Assembly (NCBI GenBank): GCA_030445745.1
Contig: JASUTE010000012.1
Location: 1-44,031, forward strand
Origin: Candidatus Cloacimonadota bacterium
Lineage (GTDB): Bacteria; Cloacimonadota; Cloacimonadia; Cloacimonadales; TCS61
DNA length: 44,031 nt
Direction of reading: 5' to 3'
The notes under the pieces were generated by a model. That model had not been told where the DNA came from. It did no database searches and saw only the letters and a list, made by a program, of their open reading frames with translations. The number at the start of each line of letters is the position of its first letter. Position 1 is the stretch's first letter. Below, piece by piece: positions 1-7,583 of the stretch. The translations under genes were made by a program, and so were the position numbers.

Positions 1-89
1 GCTGTTAAGGTGGTCTTACCATGGTCCACGTGACCAATCGTACCAATATTTACGTGCGGCTTACTTCTTACATATTTTTCCTTAGCCAT
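1..89 (-). CDS. tuf: Elongation factor Tu, N-terminal fragment
   Basis: EF-Tu is the GTPase that delivers aminoacyl-tRNA to the ribosome. Only the first 29 codons lie in the window; the gene runs off its left edge. The reverse strand reads [19 protein letters not shown] followed by [10 protein letters not shown], the invariant EF-Tu amino terminus with the P-loop GHVDHGKT at residues 19-26. A strong ribosome binding site (AAGGAGGA, 93-100) precedes the ATG at 89-87. The gene sits directly behind four tRNA genes on the same strand, so it is probably co-transcribed with them. Identification is secure for the visible part. Confidence 0.96.
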   Translation of the reverse strand, partial: MAKEKYVRSKPHVNIGTIGHVDHGKTTLT

Positions 90-137
90 TTTTCCTCCTT
101 GGCAATATAACTTTTATTAATTATCTCTTTCTAAACA

Positions 138-213
138 TGGTGCTCACGATCGGAATTGAACCGATGACCTCACCCTTACCAAGGGTGTGCTCTACCGCCT
201 GAGCTACATGAGC
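138..213 (-). tRNA. tRNA-Thr (anticodon GGT)
   Basis: The reverse complement folds into a standard cloverleaf: acceptor GCTCATG/CGTGAGC, D arm GCTC/GAGC, anticodon arm CACCC-TTGGTAA-GGGTG with anticodon GGT, and T arm ATCGG/CCGAT with TTCAATT. The discriminator is A (141) and the 3' CCA is encoded (140-138). It is the last tRNA before tuf and corresponds in position to E. coli thrT. Confidence 0.97.
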
Positions 214-219
214 ACGAAA

Positions 220-295
220 TGGAGCGGGAGACGGAGCTCGAATCCGCGACCCTCAGCTTGGAAGGCTGATGCTCTACCAATTGAGCTACTCCCGC
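220..295 (-). tRNA. tRNA-Gly (anticodon TCC)
   Basis: The cloverleaf has acceptor GCGGGAG/CTCCCGC, D arm GCTC/GAGC, anticodon arm TCAGC-CTTCCAA-GCTGA with anticodon TCC, and T arm GCGGA/TCCGT. The discriminator is T and CCA is encoded at 222-220. It is third in the tRNA-tuf operon, the position of E. coli glyT. Confidence 0.97.
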
Positions 296-337
296 TTCTC
301 TGTTCCTCGAAAATGACATGAAATGACTTATAAAAAA

Positions 338-423
338 TGGTGGAGAGGGGAGGATTCGAACCTCCGAAGGCATCCGCCGACAGATTTACAGTCTGTTCCC
401 TTTAGCCACTCGGGAACCTCTCC
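338..423 (-). tRNA. tRNA-Tyr (anticodon GTA)
   Basis: This is a class II tRNA with a long variable arm. Acceptor GGAGAGG pairs with CCTCTCC, the anticodon arm CAGA-CTGTAAA-TCTG carries GTA, and the T arm has GGTTCGAATCC. The discriminator is A (341) and CCA is encoded (340-338). The variable-arm stem TCGGCGGATGCCTTCGGA is typical of tRNA-Tyr. It is second in the cluster, as E. coli tyrU. Confidence 0.96.
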
Positions 424-440
424 ACATATTTTTTCAACGA

Positions 441-516
441 TGGTGCCGGCGATAGGACTTGAACCCATAACCCACGCATTACAAGTGCGTTGCTCTACCA
501 GTTGAGCCACGCCGGC
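441..516 (-). tRNA. tRNA-Thr (anticodon TGT)
   Basis: Acceptor GCCGGCG/CGCCGGC, anticodon arm ACGCA-CTTGTAA-TGCGT with anticodon TGT, and T loop TTCAAGT are all intact. The discriminator is A and CCA is encoded at 443-441. It is the promoter-proximal gene of the tRNA-tuf operon, matching E. coli thrU. Confidence 0.97.
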
Positions 517-554
517 CATTTGAAGTCGAGCCAGAGAATTATCTGACTTTTTCG

Positions 555-641
555 TGTCAACCTCTTTTATCTCATATTCGCTTAAAAAGAACTTTTTACA
601 TTTAGAATTGTCAAAAAATTTTTTTTCTATTTTAATGTCAA
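555..641 (-). promoter_or_regulatory. Three tandem TTGACA boxes upstream of tRNA-tuf
   Basis: Read on the minus strand, perfect TTGACA hexamers occur at 641-636, 614-609 and 560-555. All point toward the tRNA operon; the nearest lies 39 bases before the mature 5' end of tRNA-Thr. A/T tracts surround the two distal boxes. None is followed at 17 bases by a good TATAAT, so the -10 elements are uncertain. The rest of the 517-755 gap shows only a 7-bp inverted repeat and no gene. Confidence 0.45.
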
Positions 642-755
642 TTTTTTTTTGTGCAATGAGTTATGAGCTTGTATAATTAAAATAACTCGCTATCTCACCA
701 AGCCATATAGAACTAGTAAAATTAATTGCCGATGAGTTACGAAGGCATTATACTT

Positions 756-2147
756 CTAATTCACTATTTCCCAATCGGTTCCCTCTTTTTGGTCGTGAAG
801 CTCTATTCCTAACTTTTTTAAGTCATCTCTTATTTTGTCTGCTAACTGCCAATTTTTATTTTTTTTCGCTTCCAAACGATATTTAATCATTAATTCGATC
901 AGTTTTTCGGCGGTTTCGTTCAAATTTTGCTCTAGTTTAGTTTCTATATTACTAAAAAATCCCAAAACTTGTCCCAATTCTACCAACATTTTTGCGTTTC
1001 GTCGCCTCTCTTCTAAATTAAACTGTTGCTTTTTAACTTTTTTGCTCAATTCGAAAAGGTAGGATAGAGCTTTTGCTGTATTAAAATCATCATCCATGGC
1101 AGCTATAAAATCTGCTTGCACTTTTTTTTGCTCATTTGTATAAGAAATATTTTCCAAGTCCAAGCTTAAAAAATCTATCTCTTTCAGTGATTGGTAAAAA
1201 TTGTTCACTGCTTGTTTAGACTCAACCAAAATCTGTTCATTGAAATCGATAGGACTACGATAATGTTTGGAAAGAAAGAAAAATCTGATAGTTTCAGCAT
1301 CATATTTTTTTAGGATATCACGCGCTGTGAAGAAATTATTGAGGCTTTTAGACATTTTTGCACCTTCAATATTCAGATAACCGTTATGCATCCAATAATT
1401 AGCAAGAGGTTTATTATTGCTTGCTTCAGCCTGTGCTATTTCATTTTCGTGGTGGGGGAAAATAAGGTCGATGCCACCAGCATGTATGTCAAAAGTGCCC
1501 TTAAGCAGTTTACGACTCATCACCACACATTCGGTATGCCAACCGGGGCGTCCCGTTCCCCATGGACTTTCCCATTTTGGTTCTCCAGGTTTAGCTTTTT
1601 TCCATAGGGTAAAATCTGCTGGGTGTTTTTTTTGTTTATTAGCTTCTACCCTAGCACCAGCTTTCAGTTCATCCAACTTTTTGTGGGAAAGTTTGCCGTA
1701 ACCTTCGAACTCACTTACCGAGAAATAGACATCTCCATCAACCTGATACGCTACACCTTTTTCTTCCAATTTCTTAATTAGTTCAATCATTTCGTTTATG
1801 TACTGGGTAGCTTGGGGTTGAAAATCTGGTTTTTTAATACCCAGAGCAGCGATATCCTCGTTAAATGCTTTAATATATTTCTGAGCGATACTTCTTACTG
1901 ATTTGCCTTCTTTTTTAGATTGCTCTATCAATTTATCTTCGATATCGGTAATATTCTGCACATAGGTTACTTTAAAGCCTCTGTATTCCAAATACCTTCT
2001 CACTACATCAAAAAACAGGAAAGCACGAGCATTTCCAATGTGGAAATAATTATAAACTGTAGGGCCACAAACATACATTCTAACTTCACCTGCGTGACGA
2101 GGGACAAACTTTTCTTTTTGTCGATGCATGGTATTATATATTTTCAT
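756..2147 (-). CDS. cysS: Cysteinyl-tRNA synthetase
   Basis: This cytosolic class I enzyme charges tRNA-Cys. The 463-residue protein has the expected length. The ATP-binding HIGH motif is HIGN at residues 36-39, just after the zinc-ligand Cys27. The other expected zinc ligands are in WHTEC and HHENE, and KMSKS lies near residue 265. I chose the ATG at 2147 because AGGAG sits four to five bases upstream; a GTG four codons earlier would put that ribosome binding site inside the gene. It overlaps the end of rsmD by 14 bases and is the last gene of the 4632-to-756 operon. Confidence 0.97.
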   Translation of the reverse strand: MKIYNTMHRQKEKFVPRHAGEVRMYVCGPTVYNYFHIGNARAFLFFDVVRRYLEYRGFKVTYVQNITDIEDKLIEQSKKEGKSVRSIAQKYIKAFNEDIAALGIKKPDFQPQATQYINEMIELIKKLEEKGVAYQVDGDVYFSVSEFEGYGKLSHKKLDELKAGARVEANKQKKHPADFTLWKKAKPGEPKWESPWGTGRPGWHTECVVMSRKLLKGTFDIHAGGIDLIFPHHENEIAQAEASNNKPLANYWMHNGYLNIEGAKMSKSLNNFFTARDILKKYDAETIRFFFLSKHYRSPIDFNEQILVESKQAVNNFYQSLKEIDFLSLDLENISYTNEQKKVQADFIAAMDDDFNTAKALSYLFELSKKVKKQQFNLEERRRNAKMLVELGQVLGFFSNIETKLEQNLNETAEKLIELMIKYRLEAKKNKNWQLADKIRDDLKKLGIELHDQKEGTDWEIVN

Positions 2148-2685
2148 TTTTCTCCTCACTTAATATGCTAACCTGATTATTGCGTGTGCTTCTGTTAAAC
2201 TGGATATATTGAGCAAGTGCGGGATCAATTTTTTCGCGGATGCTGTGTTCTACCACTATTTTTCCATTTGAATTCAAAATATTTCTTTCCAGAATTTTTT
2301 TTATGGTTTTATTAACCAGTTTTTTATCGTAGGGGGGATCCATGAAGATAATATCAAATTTCTGCTCGTTCCAGTTCAAAAAGGAATTTACCCGCTTTTT
2401 GTAAATTCTAGTATTTTTTTTGCAGTTCAATTTTTCAATATTTTTTTTCATGGTTTTGATCGCTCTATCGGAAAACTCTACAAATACTGCCGAATCTGCT
2501 CCACGGCTTATAGCCTCCAATCCTAAAGCTCCGCTTCCAGCAAAAAGGTCGAGTACTTTTTTTTGTTTGCAATCATACAATACATTAAACACGACTTCTT
2601 TCATAAAATCGGAAGTAGGACGAGTTGTTTTACCTTCTACAGAATAAAGTTTAGCTTTTTTATGTTTCCCTGCTATTATTCTCAT
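2134..2685 (-). CDS. rsmD: 16S rRNA (guanine966-N2)-methyltransferase RsmD
   Basis: RsmD methylates G966 of 16S rRNA during small-subunit assembly, using S-adenosylmethionine. The 183-aa protein has the family start MRIIAGKHK, the SAM-binding motif LDLFAGSGALGLEA at residues 45-58 and the N-methyltransferase signature DPPY at 116-119. Length is normal. The start overlaps the small upstream reading frame by 26 bases and the end overlaps cysS by 14 bases, so the genes are translationally packed in one operon. Confidence 0.95.
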   Translation of the reverse strand: MRIIAGKHKKAKLYSVEGKTTRPTSDFMKEVVFNVLYDCKQKKVLDLFAGSGALGLEAISRGADSAVFVEFSDRAIKTMKKNIEKLNCKKNTRIYKKRVNSFLNWNEQKFDIIFMDPPYDKKLVNKTIKKILERNILNSNGKIVVEHSIREKIDPALAQYIQFNRSTRNNQVSILSEEKNENI

Positions 2686-2854
2686 TTTTTACTCTTTTGG
2701 GATATACAAATTTAAATTCCAGTTGCTGTGATTTATATTCAAAATTAGGACAACCTAATAATATTACCTCGAATGTTTGCTTGCAATTGTGAATGCATTT
2801 TTTACATAATTTATTAATATTTTGCTCAGATTTTGGCTTATTCTTCTGTGTCAT
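2660..2854 (-). CDS. Small cysteine-rich protein, unknown function
   Basis: I do not recognise this 64-residue frame. It carries CKKCIHNC (Cys17, 20, 24) and GCP (Cys35), a four-cysteine arrangement that could bind a metal, and it is basic at both ends. It fills the space between the 106-aa gene and rsmD, overlapping each by 17 and 26 bases, as other members of this operon do. The only start-site signal, AGGAAG, touches the ATG directly, which is poor spacing. It is a plausible small gene but could be spurious. Confidence 0.5.
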   Translation of the reverse strand: MTQKNKPKSEQNINKLCKKCIHNCKQTFEVILLGCPNFEYKSQQLEFKFVYPKRVKNENNSRET

Positions 2855-3158
2855 CTTCCTGTTCTTCGCTTTGTTGGTTAATTTCGAACTGTTTCATCAA
2901 TGCGCGATATTCCATATATTGGTTATGGGGCAGAATTTGAAATTTCTTGCGATCTTCTTTGGAAAATATCATCTTTATGGTGCTGGTATACTCATCTTCA
3001 TTTTCAGTAAAAACTTTTTCTTTCAGGTTTATAATACGTTGCTTTAATTTTTCTGATGGTGTCTGCTGGTACAGCTTCAAATATATTACTAAAGCATCCA
3101 TAAACTGATTTTGTTTCTCGTACAATTCAGCTAAGGTTATTGTTGCCAATTCACTCAT
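2838..3158 (-). CDS. Short TPR-like helical protein, unknown function
   Basis: This 106-aa soluble protein has no signal peptide. Residues 1-45 resemble one tetratricopeptide hairpin (LAELYEKQNQFMDALVIYLKLYQQTP), followed by a charged helix and an acidic tail ending EEQEDDTEE. A GGAG ribosome binding site five bases before the ATG overlaps the stop of the upstream HhH gene, so translation is likely coupled. It may be an adaptor for a neighbour, but the sequence does not say which. Confidence 0.75.
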   Translation of the reverse strand: MSELATITLAELYEKQNQFMDALVIYLKLYQQTPSEKLKQRIINLKEKVFTENEDEYTSTIKMIFSKEDRKKFQILPHNQYMEYRALMKQFEINQQSEEQEDDTEE

Positions 3159-3160
3159 TT

Positions 3161-3751
3161 CTACTCCAAACTTAAAAGCGGTTTCAGCTTTTCCAGGGTT
3201 TTTTCTCCAATTCCTTTAACCTGCAGAATATCATCGAACTTGGTAAAATCACCATTTTCTTCTCTAAATTTTACAATTTTTTCCGCTTTTACAGTTCCAA
3301 TCCCAGGTAAACCTGTTAATTCGTCAATACTTGCTTTGTTAATATTTATTTTTGTCAGCTTGGTTTCTCCCTGTAAATTCTGAGAAGAAAGCGGTTGAGC
3401 ACCGATGAAATAAGCATGTATTTTAGCATAAGTTTTTCTCCCTATGCCTTTTACTTGCAGTAAATCTTGTGGTTTTTGAAAACCTATCGAATCGCGATAT
3501 GCTATAATTGTTTCAGCTGTTTTAGGGCCAATGCCGGGAATAGTTTGTAATTCTGTCGAAGTAACCGTTTTCAGATCATATTTAATCTGATAATCTTCCT
3601 GCAAGCTCTCGGCAATAGCGATATTTTCCTCTTGCTCAGAAGCAACCAGCCCAGTGTATTTCACTGCTATTCCTACCAACCCTAAGCAAATAAGAAACAA
3701 CAATACTTTCTGTTGTTCAGGCGTTAAAAAATTATTTAATATATTCTTCAT
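3161..3751 (-). CDS. Membrane-anchored ComEA-type helix-hairpin-helix protein
   Basis: The 196-residue protein has an N-terminal membrane helix (about residues 14-35, LLFLICLGLVGIAVKY) and then tandem ComEA-type HhH units. Visible motifs are IPGIGPKTAETIIAYRDSIG, VKGIGRKTYAKI, the linker NINKASIDELTGLPGIG, and VKGIGEKTLEKL near the end. ComEA proteins bind incoming DNA outside the inner membrane, so a role in DNA uptake or periplasmic DNA binding is inferred. I chose the ATG at 3751 because it forms an ATGA overlap with the upstream peptidase; a longer frame to 3811 would start inside that gene. The family assignment is firm, the role less so. Confidence 0.85.
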   Translation of the reverse strand: MKNILNNFLTPEQQKVLLFLICLGLVGIAVKYTGLVASEQEENIAIAESLQEDYQIKYDLKTVTSTELQTIPGIGPKTAETIIAYRDSIGFQKPQDLLQVKGIGRKTYAKIHAYFIGAQPLSSQNLQGETKLTKININKASIDELTGLPGIGTVKAEKIVKFREENGDFTKFDDILQVKGIGEKTLEKLKPLLSLE

Positions 3752-4632
3752 TCTGAAAAAATTAATTGTAATAGAGTTTGACCCACAATATCCAAAGAAG
3801 CTGGGGAACATTTATCGGGTGTATCTTCCAGGGTGTGCCACCAGGGATATTCAAAATCTATAATATCGATAGCATTATAACCATTTTCAATAAAGGGGTA
3901 ATGATCGTCGTAAACAAGCTGCCCGATCTCTGGTTTGAACTGAGAAAATCCCAAATCATCGGCTATTTGCCAAACTTGATTGACCAGGCGAGGAGAGTTA
4001 TGATAGGAAAAATACTCCATTTCTATATTTAAGTTTTTATCACCAATCATATCCACAATGATCACCTGTTCTGGTTCTTTTCCTATAAAATGTTCCACAA
4101 AATATTTCGATCCAAGACACCAAGTTTCTCTTTCACCATAATCTCCCATATCTTCTAAGTCGAAAAATACTAAGTCCACTCCATATTGCGGCGGTTCATA
4201 TTTTCCTAAAACATTAGCAATTTCTAGCAAAACCGCTACCCCGGAAGCAGCATCGTTTGCCCCAATAATTGGTATTGTATGTAACTGGGAATTTTCTTCT
4301 TTATCTGCCCAAGGTCGAGTATCATAATGAGCTCCTAGTAATATTCTGCGACTACGACGGGGATAGAAATGAGCTATTATATTCACTCCCGGGTAATTAA
4401 TGCTATCTATTTGAGCTTCAAAATGTTGCTGTTCTATGGCAGCATCACTTCTTTCCAAAATAGTTGTAATATAATTGCGGCATAGCTCTATTTCATCTGA
4501 ACCAGGCACTCGTGCTCCTAAGGCACATTGTTCTTCCAAATATTGCCAAGCGAGATTACTATTGAATTTGGGTACATTAACTTGACAAGAAATTAAAAGC
4601 AAGAATAGAAATAAGATGCTTAATTTTTTCAT
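3748..4632 (-). CDS. M28-family lipoprotein, glutaminyl-cyclase-like
   Basis: The 294-aa protein begins with a lipoprotein signal (lipobox LISC, Cys16), so it is probably anchored in the outer or inner membrane facing the periplasm. Metal-site motifs of M28 peptidases and glutaminyl-peptide cyclotransferases are in order: AHYDTRP (His102), GANDAASG (Asp127), DLED (Glu160/Asp161), DMIGDK (Asp194) and WWHTLEDTPD (His266). The stretch CLGSKYFVEHF favours the cyclotransferase branch, which converts N-terminal Gln to pyroglutamate, but an aminopeptidase is possible. It is the first gene of the cysS operon. Confidence 0.85.
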   Translation of the reverse strand: MKKLSILFLFLLLISCQVNVPKFNSNLAWQYLEEQCALGARVPGSDEIELCRNYITTILERSDAAIEQQHFEAQIDSINYPGVNIIAHFYPRRSRRILLGAHYDTRPWADKEENSQLHTIPIIGANDAASGVAVLLEIANVLGKYEPPQYGVDLVFFDLEDMGDYGERETWCLGSKYFVEHFIGKEPEQVIIVDMIGDKNLNIEMEYFSYHNSPRLVNQVWQIADDLGFSQFKPEIGQLVYDDHYPFIENGYNAIDIIDFEYPWWHTLEDTPDKCSPASLDIVGQTLLQLIFSE

Positions 4633-4673
4633 ATCTACCTCTTATGAATCAGAAAATAAGTTGTAAAATATTT

Positions 4674-4679
4674 TGTCAA
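4674..4679 (-). promoter_or_regulatory. Candidate -35 box (TTGACA) for the 4632-756 operon
   Basis: TTGACA on the minus strand lies 41 bases upstream of the ATG at 4632. It is followed by an A/T-rich stretch with TTATTTTCTG about 14 bases later; no perfect -10 is seen. It falls just downstream of the terminator of the preceding tRNA unit, as a new promoter would. Confidence 0.4.
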
Positions 4680-4687
4680 TATAGATA

Positions 4688-4716
4688 TAAAAAAACAGGG
4701 TGCATAAACACCCTGT
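4688..4716 (-). terminator. Intrinsic terminator of the tRNA-Lys/tRNA-Glu unit
   Basis: An 8-bp perfect stem (ACAGGGTG, 4695-4702, with CACCCTGT, 4709-4716) closes a six-base loop. On the minus strand it is followed by a run of T (4694-4689). It lies six bases beyond the CCA end of tRNA-Glu, so it should end the tRNA transcript. Confidence 0.85.
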
Positions 4717-4721
4717 AAAAG

Positions 4722-4796
4722 TGGCGTCCCGTAGGGGAGTCGAACCCCTGTTGCAGGAATGAAAATCCTGAGTCCTTACCACTAGACGAACGGGAC
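4722..4796 (-). tRNA. tRNA-Glu (anticodon TTC)
   Basis: The reverse complement starts GTCCCGTTCGTCTAGTGG and has acceptor GTCCCGT/ACGGGAC. The anticodon arm CAGGA-TTTTCAT-TCCTG carries TTC. The T arm is AGGGG/CCCCT. The discriminator is G and CCA is encoded at 4724-4722. It is the second gene of a two-tRNA unit. Confidence 0.97.
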
Positions 4797-4806
4797 ACAT
4801 TTATTA

Positions 4807-4881
4807 TGGTGAGCCTGGATGGATTCGAACCATCGACTCTCTGCTTAAAAGGCAGATACTCTACCTCTGAGTTACAGGCCC
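4807..4881 (-). tRNA. tRNA-Lys (anticodon TTT)
   Basis: Acceptor GGGCCTG pairs with CAGGCTC including one G-T pair. The anticodon arm TCTGC-CTTTTAA-GCAGA carries TTT, and the T arm is GATGG/CCATC with TTCGAAT. The discriminator is A and CCA is encoded at 4809-4807. It is ten bases upstream of tRNA-Glu. Confidence 0.97.
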
Positions 4882-4924
4882 TTTATTAACCAGTGAACGC
4901 CAAACAAAAAAACAACGGTTTGGA

Positions 4925-4930
4925 TGTCAA
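4925..4930 (-). promoter_or_regulatory. Candidate -35 box (TTGACA) for tRNA-Lys/Glu
   Basis: A perfect minus-strand TTGACA ends 43 bases before the mature 5' end of tRNA-Lys. A T-rich tract follows and no clear TATAAT is present. The distance is right for a tRNA promoter with a short leader. Confidence 0.42.
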
Positions 4931-4998
4931 CAAATTTGTTGCAAAAAAAAATGAAATAATTTTTCTGACATTTGCAAGAAAAAGGAGAAGCGATAAAA

Positions 4999-5802
4999 AT
5001 GTCTAAGTCTGTAAAACAAATCCACTTGGAAAAAATGCTTACTGCAGAATTGGAAGGTAAAGCTCGGCAAATAGCGGAAGATATTTTCAACGACTCGGAA
5101 GTGCAAGCCTTGCAAGATTATGCCAATGTGGTTTCGATTAAAAGGTTAGGATTTAACGATCATGGCCCGGTTCATATGCGAAAAGCTGCCTGGAATGCTA
5201 TTAAGATGTTCGAACTACTCAGCCAGGCAGGTATTAAATTTAATCTGGAGGCAGAGAATATTGCCAGTAGCGAAGACAGCCTCATTGTAGTATTAATAGC
5301 ATCTTTGCTGCATGATATTGGCATGTCGGTCTCACGGCAAAACCATGAAATAATGAGTATCAACTTAGGAACTCCTATTATCAGAAGGATTTTGCAGAAG
5401 TTTTACCCTGAGGACGTGAAAAAGCAAGTTATAATGCGCTCTATGATCTACGAAGGGATCGTGGGGCATATGGCTACCCAAACAATTCATTCTCTGGAGG
5501 CTGGCCTAGTTCTTATTGGTGACGGTTGTGATATGGAGAAAGGGCGAGCTCGCATTACTACAATGCTTGCAAATAAACCAAAAGTAGGCGATATTCATAA
5601 ATATTCGGCAAATGCTATCGAAAAGGTTACAATCGGTGCTGGGAATGTTAAACCTATTCAAATTTTAGTGAAAATGAGTCAATCTGTAGGTTTATTTCAG
5701 GTTGAAGAAGTGCTTTTTACCAAAATTGCCTCTAGCCCCGTGAAGAAATATATCGAGCTGTACGCCCAGGTACGAGATAATGAAAGGCTGAAATATCTTT
5801 AG
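4999..5802 (+). CDS. HD-domain metal-dependent phosphohydrolase
   Basis: The 267-aa soluble protein has HD-superfamily signatures in order: NDHGPVH, the metal-binding LLHDIG pair, NHE, and GHMATQTIHSLEAGL followed by GDGCDMEKGRA. Such enzymes hydrolyse phosphate esters of nucleotides or related metabolites; the substrate here cannot be told. I chose the ATG at 4999, with AAAGGAG 11 bases upstream, over a TTG at 4972. It is alone on the plus strand, divergent from the tRNAs. Its stop codon overlaps the stop of the convergent gene by four bases. Confidence 0.85.
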   Translation: MSKSVKQIHLEKMLTAELEGKARQIAEDIFNDSEVQALQDYANVVSIKRLGFNDHGPVHMRKAAWNAIKMFELLSQAGIKFNLEAENIASSEDSLIVVLIASLLHDIGMSVSRQNHEIMSINLGTPIIRRILQKFYPEDVKKQVIMRSMIYEGIVGHMATQTIHSLEAGLVLIGDGCDMEKGRARITTMLANKPKVGDIHKYSANAIEKVTIGAGNVKPIQILVKMSQSVGLFQVEEVLFTKIASSPVKKYIELYAQVRDNERLKYL

Positions 5803-7583
5803 AATCTGGTTAAAACCTGAAAATAAAATTCTGCCTTATTGCTCCTGTCTAAATAATCGAAAAATTTCAGCTGCAGTTCTATATTTTCGTTGAATTTCCA
5901 ACTGCAAACTGTAAAAAAGTTAATTCCCTCTCCGCTACAAACTCTATTTTGCATAATTCCATCCACATTATTTTCATAAACATATACGGGAATTTCTCCA
6001 TGGTGAGTACTAAGCCGTAGTGTTAGATCTACATCTTTTTTCTGAAGGCGAAATTGCTGATAGAATAAAAAACTGCGCTGATGAAAATGTGAATTTGGTA
6101 AATATTCATTAACAAGTTTCCCGTAGGAATCACACGTTAACCAATTATTAACATTTTGCCGCCATTTCAAGCTGAAATTATTTGAATTCACATCTCTTAT
6201 TTTGCTTATTCCAGCAAAACTTTTATACTTTTCTTCGTTGCTGTTTTTCAAAGAAAAGCGCCAAATATGTTTCCCATATTTATAGGTAAGCATAGCAAAT
6301 TGTTCACTGCCAGAGGTGGGCATCTTTTCCCAATAATTTGTCTTGGCATGTTTCCAGATATCGAAATAGAAATTCAACTTCAAATTTTGTATGGGATAAA
6401 GTTTCAAGCCGTAATAAAAACCCTGTTCATTATCGAAATTACTCTTTTCCGCAAATGGTTTGCCATGCCAGGTAGGAAAATTTTTTGGATAATATCTAGC
6501 TATAAATAAATGTTTAAAATGGCTACTGCCAAACCTAATTCCACCTACCGCAGCTAATTTCCCGTTCGCATTTGCTACTTCAACAAATATAGGAAAACCC
6601 AGTTTTTCATTCAACATATAACCCGATAGTAAAGAATACTCAGAATTTAAGGTTTCATCGTAAAATTTTTTGCCAAACTTGTCATAAACTGCTAGCAGAC
6701 CAAAAATTGTATTTTCCAAGTTATAATCCAGTGCCATTCCTGCTAGCTTTTCGTCCACATTGTTTTTGCTCTGTGAATTTAAGTGAATCCCACTGGAGTT
6801 GAAAGAAGTTATTTTATCATCTGAGAGATTAGCCGAAAGTTGAGAATAGGAGGCAAAAGAGGTTATCTTCACTTTATCCAGTCTGTATTCAGTAGCTACT
6901 CCCTGCAAATCCCAGATTTCGTAAGAGCTAGTGTAGGGGTCTATATAGCTGGAATTGTAGAATTTGGTATAGGAAGTTTGTGAAGTTTTGCTAAAACCCA
7001 ATTTGGAAGCAAACGCCAAACCCAATCCCCAGGTAAGCCGATATTTTCCAATCACAGCGTGCAGATTATCGTTAAAAAATTCTAAATAATAGGAATAAAA
7101 ATCGAAAATATCTTTCTCTCCGGGATCTTTCTGAGTAAGAAACCCAAAGCGAAAATCGGAAGAAGCTACCTGAAACTTCTGGTAATACTTTAAGCTAGAC
7201 GGATTTTGTAGGTCAGATTCCTGCATTTCCAATCGTAATTGATTTCTAAAACGGAATACAAATTTAGTTTGAAAAGTCAGGTAAGGTTTTAACTGCTGCA
7301 GCTCGTATTCGTCTATGCCAATATTTTGCAATTGCTGCCAACTGGTAATTTTTTCCTTCTCTCTTAAAATCAAAATCTTCTTGATTTCTTGTCGCTCCAG
7401 CCAGGGTAATTTATACAAACTTTCAGGTTTAGCTGTATTTACATTCAGAGGTTCTTCTTCCAATTTTTGCAAAAATTCTACAAGTTCACTAGCATAGTAA
7501 GTTTCTTCGTCTGGAATTATAATTTCCTGGCTACTAAGAAAACTGCCAAACAAACACAAAAATAAAAAACTTTTAAAACGCAT
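5799..7583 (-). CDS. HhH domain fused to an outer-membrane beta-barrel
   Basis: The 594-residue protein has a signal peptide (1-19) and a ComEA-like double helix-hairpin-helix at about 46-104 (LNVNTAKPESLYKLPWL ... IGIDEYELQQLKPYL). After that come roughly 480 residues of alternating aromatic/polar strands ending in LTRF, the C-terminal aromatic typical of barrels inserted by BamA. This puts a potential DNA- or protein-binding HhH in the periplasm at the mouth of a pore. The ATG lies inside the last codons of the upstream barrel gene (11-base overlap) with no obvious ribosome binding site, so coupling is likely. Function is unknown. Confidence 0.8.
   Translation of the reverse strand: MRFKSFLFLCLFGSFLSSQEIIIPDEETYYASELVEFLQKLEEEPLNVNTAKPESLYKLPWLERQEIKKILILREKEKITSWQQLQNIGIDEYELQQLKPYLTFQTKFVFRFRNQLRLEMQESDLQNPSSLKYYQKFQVASSDFRFGFLTQKDPGEKDIFDFYSYYLEFFNDNLHAVIGKYRLTWGLGLAFASKLGFSKTSQTSYTKFYNSSYIDPYTSSYEIWDLQGVATEYRLDKVKITSFASYSQLSANLSDDKITSFNSSGIHLNSQSKNNVDEKLAGMALDYNLENTIFGLLAVYDKFGKKFYDETLNSEYSLLSGYMLNEKLGFPIFVEVANANGKLAAVGGIRFGSSHFKHLFIARYYPKNFPTWHGKPFAEKSNFDNEQGFYYGLKLYPIQNLKLNFYFDIWKHAKTNYWEKMPTSGSEQFAMLTYKYGKHIWRFSLKNSNEEKYKSFAGISKIRDVNSNNFSLKWRQNVNNWLTCDSYGKLVNEYLPNSHFHQRSFLFYQQFRLQKKDVDLTLRLSTHHGEIPVYVYENNVDGIMQNRVCSGEGINFFTVCSWKFNENIELQLKFFDYLDRSNKAEFYFQVLTRF

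Noticed and set aside
176-519. Open frames of 60-65 residues over the tRNA cluster
   Set aside because: They lie wholly within or across tRNA genes and their spacers, and encode no recognisable sequence.
658-688. 7-bp inverted repeat GAGTTAT ... ATAACTC after cysS
   Set aside because: The loop is 17 bases and no T-run follows on the minus strand, so it is not a convincing terminator.
4872-5115. Two minus-strand frames overlapping the start of the HD gene
   Set aside because: They are antisense to the HD-domain gene, have no start-site signal and run into tRNA-Lys.
5799-5802. Four-base overlap of two convergent stop codons
   Set aside because: This is common in compact genomes; no terminator or regulatory structure is seen there.
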